Source: an uncultured Paenibacillaceae bacterium | GTDB lineage: Bacteria > Bacillota > Bacilli > Paenibacillales > K13 | Length of the DNA stretch: 64,000 bases | Assembly (NCBI GenBank): GCA_913056365.1 | Contig: CAJXLT010000005.1 | Span: 186,001 to 250,000, forward strand | Direction of reading: 5' to 3' | Shown here: positions 7,901 through 16,391 of the stretch, one piece after another | Layout of the letters: every line of letters begins with the position of its first letter | Position numbering within the stretch: the first letter of the stretch is position 1 | Program-made: the position numbers and the translations under genes | The notes under the pieces: model-generated | Databases searched by the model: none | Told to the model about the DNA's origin: nothing | Seen by the model: the letters and a program-made list of their open reading frames with translations, nothing else

Positions 7901-8980
7901 TTATTGCGCTAGGCTCGGTTCGCCTTCTTCGCGCAGCTGCTTGCTGCGCAATTGACCGCAGGCCGCGTCGATGTCGGTGCCGTGCTCCAGACGCACGCTG
8001 CAGCTGAAGCGATGCTGCTTCATGATGTCAGCGAACGCGCGGACCGCACTTTCCTCACTGCGCTGGTATTGACTGTGCTCATCAACCGGATTGTAGGGGA
8101 TCAGGTTCACATGCACGGCGCTTTCCCGGCCACGCAGCAGCTCCGCCAGTTCCAGCGCCTGTTCTTGACCATCGTTCACATCCCTGAGCAGGATGTACTC
8201 GATCGTCACCCGCTGATTCGTTCGCTGCACGAAATCATCTACTGCTTCCATCAGCTGCTCAATCGGAATAGCCTTGTTGATCTTCATAATACGGGTGCGC
8301 AGCTCATTGTTCGGCGCATGCAGCGACAGCGCCAGATTGACGCGCAAGTTCAGGTCGGCGAACGCCCAAATCTTCTCCGCGAGCCCGCTGGTCGATACGG
8401 TAATGTGGCGAGGGCCGAGGGCCAGCCCCTTCGGGTCCATAATTACGCGCAGGAAGGCGATCAGATGGTCGAAGTTGTCGAAGGGCTCGCCAATGCCCAT
8501 CACGACCGCATGCGTAACCCGTTCGGCACGACCCGCGGCATCCAGATAGCGCTGTACTTGCATAATCTGCTCGACAATTTCACCGCTGGTCAAATCCCGC
8601 TTCTTCGCCAACAGACCGCTCGCACAGAAGCTGCAGCCGATATTGCAGCCGACCTGTGTCGTCACGCACACCGTCAAGCCGAACTTGTGCCGCATGAGCA
8701 CCGTTTCGATCAGGTGTCCGTCCGCCAACCGGAACAGAAATTTCACGGTTCCATCCTTCGACTCCTGCTTGGTGTGTTCCTCTAGACTCCCAACAGCAAA
8801 CTGCTCGGTAAGAAGATTCCTGCACGCTTCCGGCACATCGGTCATCGCAGTAAATTCGGTCGTCCGCTTGCGATACAGCTGCTCCCACACTTGCGTTGCC
8901 CAATACTTGCTATGTCCTCGCTCCTCCAGCCATGCAGTCAGCTGATCGTATGTGTATCCATAGATAGATAGTTTGTTCAT
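7901..8980 (-). CDS. rlmN: RlmN/Cfr-family radical SAM 23S rRNA methyltransferase
   Basis: A 359-residue protein with the radical SAM motif CNIGCSFC (Cys112, 116, 119) that binds the 4Fe-4S cluster, the SAM-binding GIGEPFDNFD, and the conserved resolving cysteine in DIDAACGQLR (Cys341). RlmN methylates C2 of A2503 in 23S rRNA and some tRNAs; Cfr relatives methylate C8 and give ribosomal drug resistance. The sequence matches RlmN more closely than Cfr (GEPFDNFD, SLHAPNNELR), but FCASGLLAKKRDLTSG differs from the usual Bacillus FCAST stretch, so it may be a second paralogue. It lies 39 bases after greA in one operon. Confidence 0.85.
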   Translation of the reverse strand: MNKLSIYGYTYDQLTAWLEERGHSKYWATQVWEQLYRKRTTEFTAMTDVPEACRNLLTEQFAVGSLEEHTKQESKDGTVKFLFRLADGHLIETVLMRHKFGLTVCVTTQVGCNIGCSFCASGLLAKKRDLTSGEIVEQIMQVQRYLDAAGRAERVTHAVVMGIGEPFDNFDHLIAFLRVIMDPKGLALGPRHITVSTSGLAEKIWAFADLNLRVNLALSLHAPNNELRTRIMKINKAIPIEQLMEAVDDFVQRTNQRVTIEYILLRDVNDGQEQALELAELLRGRESAVHVNLIPYNPVDEHSQYQRSEESAVRAFADIMKQHRFSCSVRLEHGTDIDAACGQLRSKQLREEGEPSLAQ

Positions 8981-9019
8981 GACCGTACCCCGCTTCCGTC
9001 TTCCTCATTGTTGGCAAGC

Positions 9020-9499
9020 TTACCCGAGCTTGATTTCGAGCAGCTCATAGTTGATCACACCGGCAGGGGCATGGACTTCGATCGATTCGCCAACACGCTT
9101 GCCGAGCAGCTCCTTGCCGAGCGGGCTTTCATACGAAATTTTATTAGCAGCCACATCGGCTTCCTCGCTGCCTACTATGGTGTATGCTACTTGATCGTTG
9201 AACTCCTTGTCGTCCAAGACGACCGTGCACCCGATTTGGACGTGGGACAGGTCCTGGTCTTCGATTTGTACGACTTTGGCCTTCTTCAGCGTCTTCTCAA
9301 TGGTGAGAATGCGTGATTCCATCATCGCCTGATCTTCCTTAGCGGAATGATATTCGCTATTCTCTCTCAGGTCCCCATAGCTGATAGCGAGCTTGATCCG
9401 TTCAGCCATTTCCCTACGCTTGACGTTCTTCAGCTCATCAAGCTCAGCCTCCAGCTTAGCCAGGCCCTCCTTGGTCAGCACAACCTCTTCCTTGGTCAT
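9020..9499 (-). CDS. greA: Transcription elongation factor GreA
   Basis: A 159-residue protein of standard GreA length. It has an N-terminal antiparallel coiled coil (MTKEEVVLTKEGLAKLEAEL through the acidic YGDLRENSEYHSAKEDQ tip) and a C-terminal FKBP-like globular domain (SPLGKELLGKRVGESIEVHA). GreA enters the RNA polymerase secondary channel and stimulates cleavage of backtracked transcripts. The ATG at 9499 with CAGGAG upstream is preferred over an in-frame start 84 bases earlier, which would add an unrelated extension and cover the promoter. It is upstream of rlmN. Confidence 0.95.
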   Translation of the reverse strand: MTKEEVVLTKEGLAKLEAELDELKNVKRREMAERIKLAISYGDLRENSEYHSAKEDQAMMESRILTIEKTLKKAKVVQIEDQDLSHVQIGCTVVLDDKEFNDQVAYTIVGSEEADVAANKISYESPLGKELLGKRVGESIEVHAPAGVINYELLEIKLG

Positions 9500-9533
9500 A
9501 TCGCCACACTCCTGCTTTTCTGTATTTCCTTCT

Positions 9534-9562
9534 ATTGTAGCCTTTCCCCCAGAATCTATAAA
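9534..9562 (-). promoter_or_regulatory. Candidate sigma-A promoter of greA-rlmN
   Basis: Minus strand TTTATA (9557-9562), 17-bp spacer, TACAAT (9534-9539), ending 34 bases before the greA ATG. The -35 box is a weak match. Confidence 0.45.
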
Positions 9563-9591
9563 TAGGATCGCTTCAATCTTCATCTATAGAT

Positions 9592-9626
9592 AAAGAAAAA
9601 GCGAGGGCTTCTCCCGTTCCCCGCTT
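9592..9626 (-). terminator. Terminator after the ATP-grasp gene
   Basis: Minus strand AAGCGGGG, 12-base loop, CCTCGCTT and then TTTCTTT, with one G-T pair. It separates the ATP-grasp gene from greA. Confidence 0.75.
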
Positions 9627-9706
9627 CCTCATTTGTAACCGTCGTGCAATAAAGTTGGTGCGTGTCATGTTGTATCGCTATAGAGCCGCTCATTCATTGC
9701 GGTTCG

Positions 9707-10522
9707 TTAAGAAATAATCTTCCCAGGCGTCGTAGGCGAGGTCGGGAAGGTAGGCGTAAACTGCGCTAATAAATATTGATAAATAGCACTCTCCACTGAC
9801 AGGCCCTTGGCCTGAATGCCTTGATTCCCGAACAATGCGTTGAATTCCAAAATGTAATAGCGATCGCCGCTCATCATCACGTCAAACCCGGCATGATTGA
9901 TGTTCAGTTCCTTGGCTACGCGGAGCACCAGCTCGCAAGCTTCCTGCGGCACGAAGTCGAAGCACAGCTCCCCGCCCTGCGCCACATTATGCAGAAAAGA
10001 GCCGTCCGCGCCAACCTTCCAGTATGCGGTGAACACTTGGTCACCGACTATGCAAATACGCAGCTCCTTGCCGTCGTTCTCCAGATACTCCTGTACGTAC
10101 AGCACCTCGCTCTGCTCGGCATAAGTTCGGAAATCCCGCTCCTGCTCAATCAGGAACACGCCGTTGCCCCGAGCATTCCGCGCTTCCTTGGCGACGAAGG
10201 GATAAGGAAAGGTGTGCAACACATAGTCGATGTTAGTAGGTGTATTCGCCAATATTTCCGTATACGGCACATGTTCTCGTGCAACCGTCCACAACGCTCG
10301 GGTCATTTCCACTTTGCTATATCCAAGCTGCAACGTTTCCACGCTCGGAAATATCTGCTTCTTCAAGCCGTAGACTAGTGCAGGCACCTGCCACGTTTCC
10401 GGAAACAAGATAATATCCGCCTCCCGGATCGCTTCGATTTCTTGAAACATCAAATTGGGCTTAATGTAGCGAGCCTCTGGTATACCCAGGGTGCGATACG
10501 CCTGAAAGGTAATCAGTTTCAT
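9707..10522 (-). CDS. ATP-grasp (RimK-like) ligase
   Basis: A 271-residue protein with an N-terminal pre-ATP-grasp region and an ATP-grasp core from about residue 90: PFVAKEARNARGNGVFLIE (lysine and glycine loop that hold ATP), YVQEYLENDGKELRICIVG (hinge and ribose-binding), and the metal-binding end YYILEFNALFGNQG. Relatives join an amino acid or peptide to a carboxylate through an acyl phosphate, as in RimK glutamylation or YheC/D-type spore proteins. The substrate is not predictable. It is monocistronic, with a terminator downstream. Confidence 0.8.
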   Translation of the reverse strand: MKLITFQAYRTLGIPEARYIKPNLMFQEIEAIREADIILFPETWQVPALVYGLKKQIFPSVETLQLGYSKVEMTRALWTVAREHVPYTEILANTPTNIDYVLHTFPYPFVAKEARNARGNGVFLIEQERDFRTYAEQSEVLYVQEYLENDGKELRICIVGDQVFTAYWKVGADGSFLHNVAQGGELCFDFVPQEACELVLRVAKELNINHAGFDVMMSGDRYYILEFNALFGNQGIQAKGLSVESAIYQYLLAQFTPTFPTSPTTPGKIIS

Positions 10523-10627
10523 CCATCATCCCCTCACTCCTAATCGTTTCGATGCCAGCAATACTTTCTCATCATAGCACCATCGCCGGATTTCGCAATC
10601 ACCTTTTTACTTTCACTATGGATGTTC

Positions 10628-11317
10628 TTACATCTGTCTCACCTTAGAGTGAAGCCGCTTCCGGTCATGGATGAAAATTTTCTTCTCCTCAATCGAAATG
10701 ATTTCTTCCCGCTGCAGCTCCAGCAAGCACTTCGTCACCGTCTCCCTGACAGTGCCGGACAAGTCCGCAATCTGCTGATGCGTCCACTTCATGTTGATCC
10801 AGATTCCTTCCGGTCTGACAACGCCGCACTCTTTTGCCAGTCGCATGATCGTCTTATATATACGGGAAGGCGCATCGAGCAAGGTCAAGTCCTTGATCAT
10901 CTCATTCGTCTGCCGCAACCGATGCATGGCGAGATGCAGCAATTGGATGCTAATAGCCGGATGCTGAGCCATCAACTTATTGAAATCCTCTTGCTTCAGT
11001 ACATAGAAAGTGCTGTTCTGAATCGCTTCTACAGAGGCGGAGCGAACTTCATCTCTCTGGAATACAGCCATCTCCCCGAACGTATCGCCAGGGAACAAGT
11101 AGGCAAGCACGACCTCCTTCGTCTCGCCTGTCCGATAGACGCGCACCTTGCCGGTTTTAATAATAAATAGTTCATCTCCAGCATCTCCTTCGAAGAAGAG
11201 AATCGTTCCTTTCTTATACGTGCGCTCTTGCATAACGCCTTGAATTCGAGATATATGATCTGTAGGCAATTCATTGAAGAAATCCACACCCCGAATAAAC
11301 TTGTCGAAGCTGCTCAT
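10628..11317 (-). CDS. Crp/Fnr family transcriptional regulator
   Basis: A 229-residue protein: cyclic-nucleotide-binding-type beta-barrel (residues about 15-125, with GDTFGEMAVFQRDEVRSASV at the phosphate-binding cassette), dimerisation helix, and a C-terminal winged helix (THQQIADLSGTVRETVTKCL). No cluster of N-terminal cysteines is present, so it is not a classical iron-sulphur Fnr. The ATG at 11317 follows a GGGGGGGAG site. It is monocistronic and divergent from a LysR remnant. The ligand and targets are unknown. Confidence 0.9.
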   Translation of the reverse strand: MSSFDKFIRGVDFFNELPTDHISRIQGVMQERTYKKGTILFFEGDAGDELFIIKTGKVRVYRTGETKEVVLAYLFPGDTFGEMAVFQRDEVRSASVEAIQNSTFYVLKQEDFNKLMAQHPAISIQLLHLAMHRLRQTNEMIKDLTLLDAPSRIYKTIMRLAKECGVVRPEGIWINMKWTHQQIADLSGTVRETVTKCLLELQREEIISIEEKKIFIHDRKRLHSKVRQM

Positions 11318-11354
11318 CTCGCTCCCCCCCCTTCTCCGACCCCAAGCATAGGAC

Positions 11355-11516
11355 TCAGCCAATTACGCTGCCCTCCATTATACAAGATCATGTCGAATTC
11401 GAGAAGCTGCATGTCAAGCTGTTCGAGCGGACAACCCGCTCCATACGATTAACGCCATCCGATGAGGTGCTCAAGCGCTATGCGGATCGAATTCTTCAAA
11501 AAAAGACACAGCCGTG
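11355..11516 (+). pseudogene. LysR-family regulator N-terminal remnant
   Basis: The plus strand encodes EKLHVKLFERTTRSIRLTPS, then DEVLKRYADRILQKK and a stop at 11514, an unmistakable LysR helix-turn-helix wing and linker helix. About 35 bases upstream, in another frame, SANYAALHYTRS matches the preceding recognition region (AAxxLHYTQSxVS). The frame change, the missing residues between the two blocks and the absence of the effector domain show a dead fragment. It may mark an old deletion beside the Crp-type gene. Confidence 0.6.
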
Positions 11517-11679
11517 ATCGACTGCATCTTCGTCTATGATCCATATGTCCGCGTTCTATATATAAGCATGGGTAGTGGGGGCGGCACGCATCTACTATGA
11601 CCCGCTCTACCCAGCGAGGCGGCCCATTCCAGCCACAACCCGTTGCAATAGGGTAAGCGCGTCAACCCGTACACGGCCT

Positions 11680-12558
11680 CTACTTCAGCTCATAACTGAC
11701 GAATGCCAGCTGACGGTTGTCTGGTGACCACGAATTGACATTCAACGTTCCTTGTCCGCCGAACAGCTTGACCAGCGTCTGGAACTCGCCGCCTGTGCTA
11801 GCCATCAGGCGAATTTCCACATGCTTGTTCGGTGGATGGTCTCCCGGCTCAACGTCCCCTTTGCGATAGGACAAGAAGGCGACCTGCTTGCCGTCTGGCG
11901 AGACGTGCGGGAACCAATTGTTGCTCTCGTCTGTCGTCATCTGCGTCGGATTACTGCCGTCCGCTTCCATCCGCCATACTTGCATCAGTCCGGAACGAAC
12001 AGAGTTGAACCAGATGTGCTTGCCGTCCGGCGAATATTCCGGTCCGTCATCCAATCCCGGCGTATCCGTCAGCTGTGTCTCGATACCGCCATCCACTGGA
12101 ATCGTATAAATATCGTACTGCCCGTTGCGCTCGGCGCAATACGCCAGCGTATGGCCATCCGGCGACCAGCCATGCAGATAGCTCGGCGCAAGCGGCGTAA
12201 TCAGCGTCGGACGTCCGCCCGCCATCGGGAATACATAAATCCGGGACTGTCCGTCCTCCTGCGTATGATGGCTGACAGCAATCGCGTTATTGTCTGGGGA
12301 CAGCACATGATCATTGTTGCATTGATCCACATACGCAGACTCGATCACCGTGCTTGTCTTCGCAGCCAAATCGAACTCGAATATGCGTCCGCAGCTGTTG
12401 TAGACGAGACGCTTACCGTCTGTCGTCCAGTTCGGCGCTTCGATCAGTTCATCGAATTCAGCTAGCACAGTACGTGCGCCGGTGGCTACATCTACTGTTT
12501 CCAATATACTTCTGACGTTGCGGCTCTCTACTTGACGCGGTTCCTTCAATGTATTCAT
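11680..12558 (-). CDS. TolB-like PD40 beta-propeller protein
   Basis: A 292-residue protein without a signal peptide. It contains repeated beta-propeller blades with SPDG motifs ([65 protein letters not shown]). Similar cytoplasmic proteins in Bacillales have no assigned reaction; they resemble the propeller half of TolB or of prolyl oligopeptidases without the peptidase. The start overlaps the GNAT stop (ATGA), so the two are coupled. Confidence 0.8.
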   Translation of the reverse strand: MNTLKEPRQVESRNVRSILETVDVATGARTVLAEFDELIEAPNWTTDGKRLVYNSCGRIFEFDLAAKTSTVIESAYVDQCNNDHVLSPDNNAIAVSHHTQEDGQSRIYVFPMAGGRPTLITPLAPSYLHGWSPDGHTLAYCAERNGQYDIYTIPVDGGIETQLTDTPGLDDGPEYSPDGKHIWFNSVRSGLMQVWRMEADGSNPTQMTTDESNNWFPHVSPDGKQVAFLSYRKGDVEPGDHPPNKHVEIRLMASTGGEFQTLVKLFGGQGTLNVNSWSPDNRQLAFVSYELK

Positions 12559-13082
12559 GGTGTCGATCTCTTCCCTTCTGTTCCTTCTTTAGTCATATAC
12601 AGTGCCAGATCATGCCCTACCTCAACCGTGTCGCCCTTCTGCACATGCTGCTGCCCGTCATAGATGCCGCGCCCATCCGGCAAGTATCCTCGTCTGGCAT
12701 ACAGACGCTGGGCTTGTCCATAGCTGGCATACAGTCCTACTCCAATGCCTACGGTCTGATACTTGGTGAAGGCATGCTCTTCTACAGCGTCCATCAACGC
12801 TTCGCCAACGCCCTTCCGGCGGAAGGCAGGAATCACCTCGAAGTTGTTAATCTCCGGAATCCCTGCTGAGCGAAACGGTGGATAATAAGATTGCGGCAGC
12901 AGATGAAGCCAGCCTGCGAATTGCTCTCCCCATTGGGCAACGAACGTGACGCGCTCACCAGACTGCTGTTCTGTCCAACAGCTTTCGATATACGTCAATG
13001 GTTTACCCATCTCATTGTCATTCAGCGCTGTGTAAATCCAATCGATGTCTGCCGCTTGCATACGGCGAATGTGCACACTCAT
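12555..13082 (-). CDS. GNAT family N-acetyltransferase
   Basis: A 175-residue GNAT fold with the acetyl-CoA pyrophosphate loop [11 protein letters not shown] (about residues 85-95), a preceding beta-bulge strand ([10 protein letters not shown]) and the C-terminal [16 protein letters not shown] helix-strand. AAAGGAG lies 7 bases before the ATG. It forms a two-gene unit with the propeller protein downstream. The acyl acceptor is unknown. Confidence 0.85.
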   Translation of the reverse strand: MSVHIRRMQAADIDWIYTALNDNEMGKPLTYIESCWTEQQSGERVTFVAQWGEQFAGWLHLLPQSYYPPFRSAGIPEINNFEVIPAFRRKGVGEALMDAVEEHAFTKYQTVGIGVGLYASYGQAQRLYARRGYLPDGRGIYDGQQHVQKGDTVEVGHDLALYMTKEGTEGKRSTP

Positions 13083-13173
13083 GACAGTTCTCCTTTGTAC
13101 GGATTTGCCTTCTCTAGTTAGCGGGAAAACTTGGCTCTATGATGTGCCATACAGGCGCTTCTCGTCCATTAGG

Positions 13174-13296
13174 GGACTTACTTGGTCTTATCTCGACCAC
13201 CAGCCGCCTCCCCGTGCTAAAATGATGCGAATAAGACCACAATACGGCGCTATCCAACATCACATCCACCATCGGACTTACATAAGACCACTTCCG
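13174..13296. repeat. Intergenic TGGTCTTAT/ATAAGACCA repeats
   Basis: GGACTTACTTGGTCTTAT (13174), ATAAGACCACAATACGGCG (13231) and GGACTTACATAAGACCAC (13274) are variants of one element in both orientations, in a 750-base stretch (13083-13839) with no supported gene. Confidence 0.55.
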
Positions 13297-13623
13297 CCCG
13301 CTATCGAATCGATATCCAGCATTAGCCGCTATCGATACCCAGCGTTCACCTGCGATCAGAGCAGTCTATAGTCGTTCAATCCTACAGATGGTCAGAAACT
13401 TATCAATGCTCAGAACTAACCCATGCTCCGTACTCCTACATGTTCTGAACTTCCACATACTCAGTTCCTCTGTTCGTCCACTCTTCCTTCTACAAACTGC
13501 AAACTACAAACTACAAGCCAAGCCAACGGCAGGACAATATCCCGACAGTGCCGCCATACGAAGACAGGCAGCAGCTTGTCAGGTTCATTATAGTACAAAT
13601 AATTGCCCAATGATAGCCGTGTG

Positions 13624-13742
13624 GAGTCAATTTCATAATGCGCTATCAAGCAGATTTCATCACCTGATGTAGAACCATGCATATGCATGTCAATAAGATC
13701 TAGTGACGGCATCTGCAGAAGTTATCATCATGAAATTGACTC
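13624..13742. repeat. 17-bp inverted repeat enclosing 85 bp
   Basis: GAGTCAATTTCATAATG at 13624-13640 is matched in reverse complement at 13726-13742 with 16 of 17 bases identical. The interior has no gene and contains the palindrome ATGCATATGCAT. It resembles a miniature inverted-repeat element or a long hairpin RNA, but no target-site duplication was established. Confidence 0.45.
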
Positions 13743-13839
13743 GGAAAGCGAATGCAATGCGAAACAGGCTGGCAGCAGACAGCTATGCCTGATCTGACAG
13801 CCTTGTGGGAGCAGCATGGTTCATACTCCCTCGCACAAC

Positions 13840-14730
13840 TTATGCACGGGGTGGCGCTTCTGCGGGTTCCGGCGGCTTCGTCCAGCGGGACGCCATGCCG
13901 TACTTGGGTGAGCCTATGAAGCTGATCATGAATAGAATGCCAGTAGCGAATGCCATCGAACCAGATATCGAAGTGTCCAGCCACGCAGCGATATAGTAAC
14001 CGATGAACGCCGACAGCACACCGATCCCTCCGCTAAGCGCGAGCATAACCGCCAACCGGTCAGTCCATAGATAAGCACTTGCTGCAGGGGTAATAAGCAT
14101 CGCCACGACCATAATTGCGCCTACGGCATCGAACGCAGCTACCGTCGTCATCGATACCATCGCCATGAACAAGTAATGCAGCAGTACGACAGGCAACCCA
14201 AGACTCGCTGCAAGCGCGGGATCGAACGAGGTGATCTTCCATTCCTTATACAAGGCGAGAAGGACGACCAGCACGACCACCAGCACACTCGACAGCATTA
14301 ACACCGCCTGCGGAACAGCGCCGACAATAGGCAGTTCGACCGTCTCCCACGGGATGAACGTAATTTCCCCCATCAGCGCATGCTGTACGTCAAGATGCGC
14401 ATTCCCGACCTTCGTAGCGATCAGCACGACCCCAATTGCGAACAAGGTCGTGAAGACAATTCCGATCGACGCTTCCTGCTGAACGCCTGTCGTATGGAGC
14501 CATTGCACGAGGACGGCTGTCAGCAGACCGGCGAGCGTAGCGCCGATCAACATATGCACACCGCTCAGCTCACGTGTAATCAGGAAGGCAATGACAATGC
14601 CGAGCAGCACCGTGTGGCTGATCGCATCTGCCATCATCGCCATCCGTCGCAAGATCAGCAGACAGCCGATCAAGCCGCAGGACAAGCCAACTAAGGAGGC
14701 TGTCAGTAATATCCAACCTGTATAGCTCAT
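13840..14730 (-). CDS. mntD: Metal ABC transporter permease (MntD-like)
   Basis: A 296-residue ABC-3 family permease with eight or nine hydrophobic segments, including the conserved GLPVVLLHYLFMAMVSMTTV and ALVLxG-type SHTVLLGIVIAFLI. It is the second of two permeases in an SBP-ATPase-permease-permease operon, the order of mntABCD. The ATG at 14730, inside the stop codon of mntC (ATGA), is preferred over the ATG 6 bases earlier, which abuts GAGGAGG. It imports Mn(II), or possibly Zn(II), across the cytoplasmic membrane. Confidence 0.88.
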   Translation of the reverse strand: MSYTGWILLTASLVGLSCGLIGCLLILRRMAMMADAISHTVLLGIVIAFLITRELSGVHMLIGATLAGLLTAVLVQWLHTTGVQQEASIGIVFTTLFAIGVVLIATKVGNAHLDVQHALMGEITFIPWETVELPIVGAVPQAVLMLSSVLVVVLVVLLALYKEWKITSFDPALAASLGLPVVLLHYLFMAMVSMTTVAAFDAVGAIMVVAMLITPAASAYLWTDRLAVMLALSGGIGVLSAFIGYYIAAWLDTSISGSMAFATGILFMISFIGSPKYGMASRWTKPPEPAEAPPRA

Positions 14731-15650
14731 CCCCATCCTCCTCTCTGCACAGCACTCGACGACATAGCTGTACCGCTAAGCTTCTTGCGCTGCGCCCTGT
14801 GCTGTAATGCGATGACGAGCAAGCCTTTGCGCATACCGAAGCTAAGCGACAGCACGAATAATGCAGCTGCTGCTATGACGATGAACGGACCGGTCGGCCA
14901 GCCTTGACCCATCGTGCTAATCCAGGTGCCCGCCAAGCCGGAAACACCCCCGAACACGGCAGACAGCACCATCATCCAGCCGAACGAATGCGTCCAGTAT
15001 CTGGCGCTGACGCTAGGCATGATCAACAGGGCAGCCATAAGAATGACCCCGACGGCTTGAATGCCAATGACGATCACGACGACGAGCAGAACGATATAGA
15101 TCACATTCATCGTCGCACGGCTCAGACCTACACCCTTCGCGAACGCCGGATCGAACAGGTACAGCTTCCACTCCTTATACCCAATAAGCGACACTGCCAG
15201 AATGAGCAAGGCCGTAATCGCCATCGTATACACATCTTCACGCACCATGGAGGCAGCTTGCCCGAATATGAAGGAGTCCAATCCACTCTGATTGCCGCCC
15301 GGCATCCGGTTCACCCAAGTAAGCAGCATGATGCCAAGTCCGAAGAACACAGACAGTACCATGCCCATCGCCGCATCCTCCTTCACCCTGCTGGATGTGC
15401 GAATCCACTGGATCATCATGGCGCCAAGCAACGCGCTGACTGCCGCTCCCAAGATCATTACCGGCATGTTCTTACTCCCTGCAAGAACGAAGCCGATAAT
15501 GACGCCGGGCAGCGCAGCATGCGACAGCGCATCGCTCATCAAGCTTTGCCGCTTCCAATAAGCCAAGCAGCCGACGACACCGGCTGCCATTCCGAGAATG
15601 AGGGTGCTCGCCAGCACCCACTGCGCGTTATGAGACAATCCTAGTATCAT
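14727..15650 (-). CDS. mntC: Metal ABC transporter permease (MntC-like)
   Basis: A 307-residue ABC-3 permease, with KRQSLMSDALSHAALPGVII near the N-terminus, the family's conserved metal-path region, and an ATPase-coupling segment LFDPAFAKGVGLSRATMNVI. Like other MntC proteins it ends in a charged tail. The ATG at 15650 overlaps the ATPase stop (ATGA); the in-frame TTG at 15671 is less likely. It is partnered with the permease at 13840. Confidence 0.88.
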   Translation of the reverse strand: MILGLSHNAQWVLASTLILGMAAGVVGCLAYWKRQSLMSDALSHAALPGVIIGFVLAGSKNMPVMILGAAVSALLGAMMIQWIRTSSRVKEDAAMGMVLSVFFGLGIMLLTWVNRMPGGNQSGLDSFIFGQAASMVREDVYTMAITALLILAVSLIGYKEWKLYLFDPAFAKGVGLSRATMNVIYIVLLVVVIVIGIQAVGVILMAALLIMPSVSARYWTHSFGWMMVLSAVFGGVSGLAGTWISTMGQGWPTGPFIVIAAAALFVLSLSFGMRKGLLVIALQHRAQRKKLSGTAMSSSAVQRGGWG

Positions 15651-16384
15651 CCGGATTTCTCCCCCATCCAACGAATCGTGCCGCCATACGTTCGATAAAT
15701 ATTGTTCTGATGGAACACATCAGCTGTCGGCCCGTGCGCCACGACCGTACGATTCAGCATGAAGACATGATCGAAGTAATCCGCCACTGTCTGCAAATCA
15801 TGATGCACGACCAACACCGTCTTCCCTTGCTCCTTCAGCAGCTTCAGCGTATTCATGATCGCGCGCTCCGTAGCGGCATCGACGCCAGCAAGCGGCTCGT
15901 CTAGGAAATACAGATCGGCATCCTGAACGAGCGCGCGTGCGAGGAACACCCGCTGCTGCTGGCCGCCGGACAGCTGGCTGATCTGCCGCTCCGCATAATC
16001 CGCCATGCCCATCTCGTTGAGCGCCTGCAACGCCAGCTCGCGATGCTTGCGCGTAGGCCAGCGCAGCCAGCCGATCTTGCCATACAGGCCCATCATGACG
16101 ACATCCAGCGCATTCGTCGGGAAATCCCAATCGACCGTTCCGCGCTGCGGCACATAGCCAATTCTGGATTTCGCCTTCGCATACGTTGTGCCGAAGAATG
16201 ACACCGTGCCCGACAAGCGCGGATGCAGCTCCAGCAGAACCTTAAGCAGTGTCGACTTGCCTGCTCCATTCGGTCCGATGATACCCGTCAATGTACCCGG
16301 AGCAATCTGGAATTGGACATCGGTTAGAACTTTATTTTTCCGATAAGAAGCGTTCAATTGGTTCACTTGCAGTACAGGATCCAT
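15647..16384 (-). CDS. mntB: Metal ABC transporter ATPase (MntB-like)
   Basis: A 245-residue ATPase with Walker A GPNGAGKS, signature LSGGQQQR and Walker B DLYFLDEPLAGVD, plus the switch histidine in LVVHHDL. Its length and close relation to MntB/ZnuC-type ATPases fit a metal importer. The ATG at 16384 is chosen because the ABC domain begins directly there and GAGGAG lies upstream; earlier in-frame codons run back through the binding-protein gene. It is 7 bases from the mntA stop. Confidence 0.92.
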   Translation of the reverse strand: MDPVLQVNQLNASYRKNKVLTDVQFQIAPGTLTGIIGPNGAGKSTLLKVLLELHPRLSGTVSFFGTTYAKAKSRIGYVPQRGTVDWDFPTNALDVVMMGLYGKIGWLRWPTRKHRELALQALNEMGMADYAERQISQLSGGQQQRVFLARALVQDADLYFLDEPLAGVDAATERAIMNTLKLLKEQGKTVLVVHHDLQTVADYFDHVFMLNRTVVAHGPTADVFHQNNIYRTYGGTIRWMGEKSG

Positions 16385-16391
16385 AGGATGT

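Noticed and set aside
7952-8785. 277-codon plus-strand frame
   Set aside because: It lies wholly antisense to rlmN, which has intact radical SAM motifs.
13461-13712. 83-codon minus-strand frame
   Set aside because: No ribosome binding site, no recognisable motif, and it overlaps the inverted repeat.
14904-15644. 246-codon plus-strand frame
   Set aside because: It is the antisense shadow of mntC; its product is low-complexity His/Arg/Gln-rich with no family signature.
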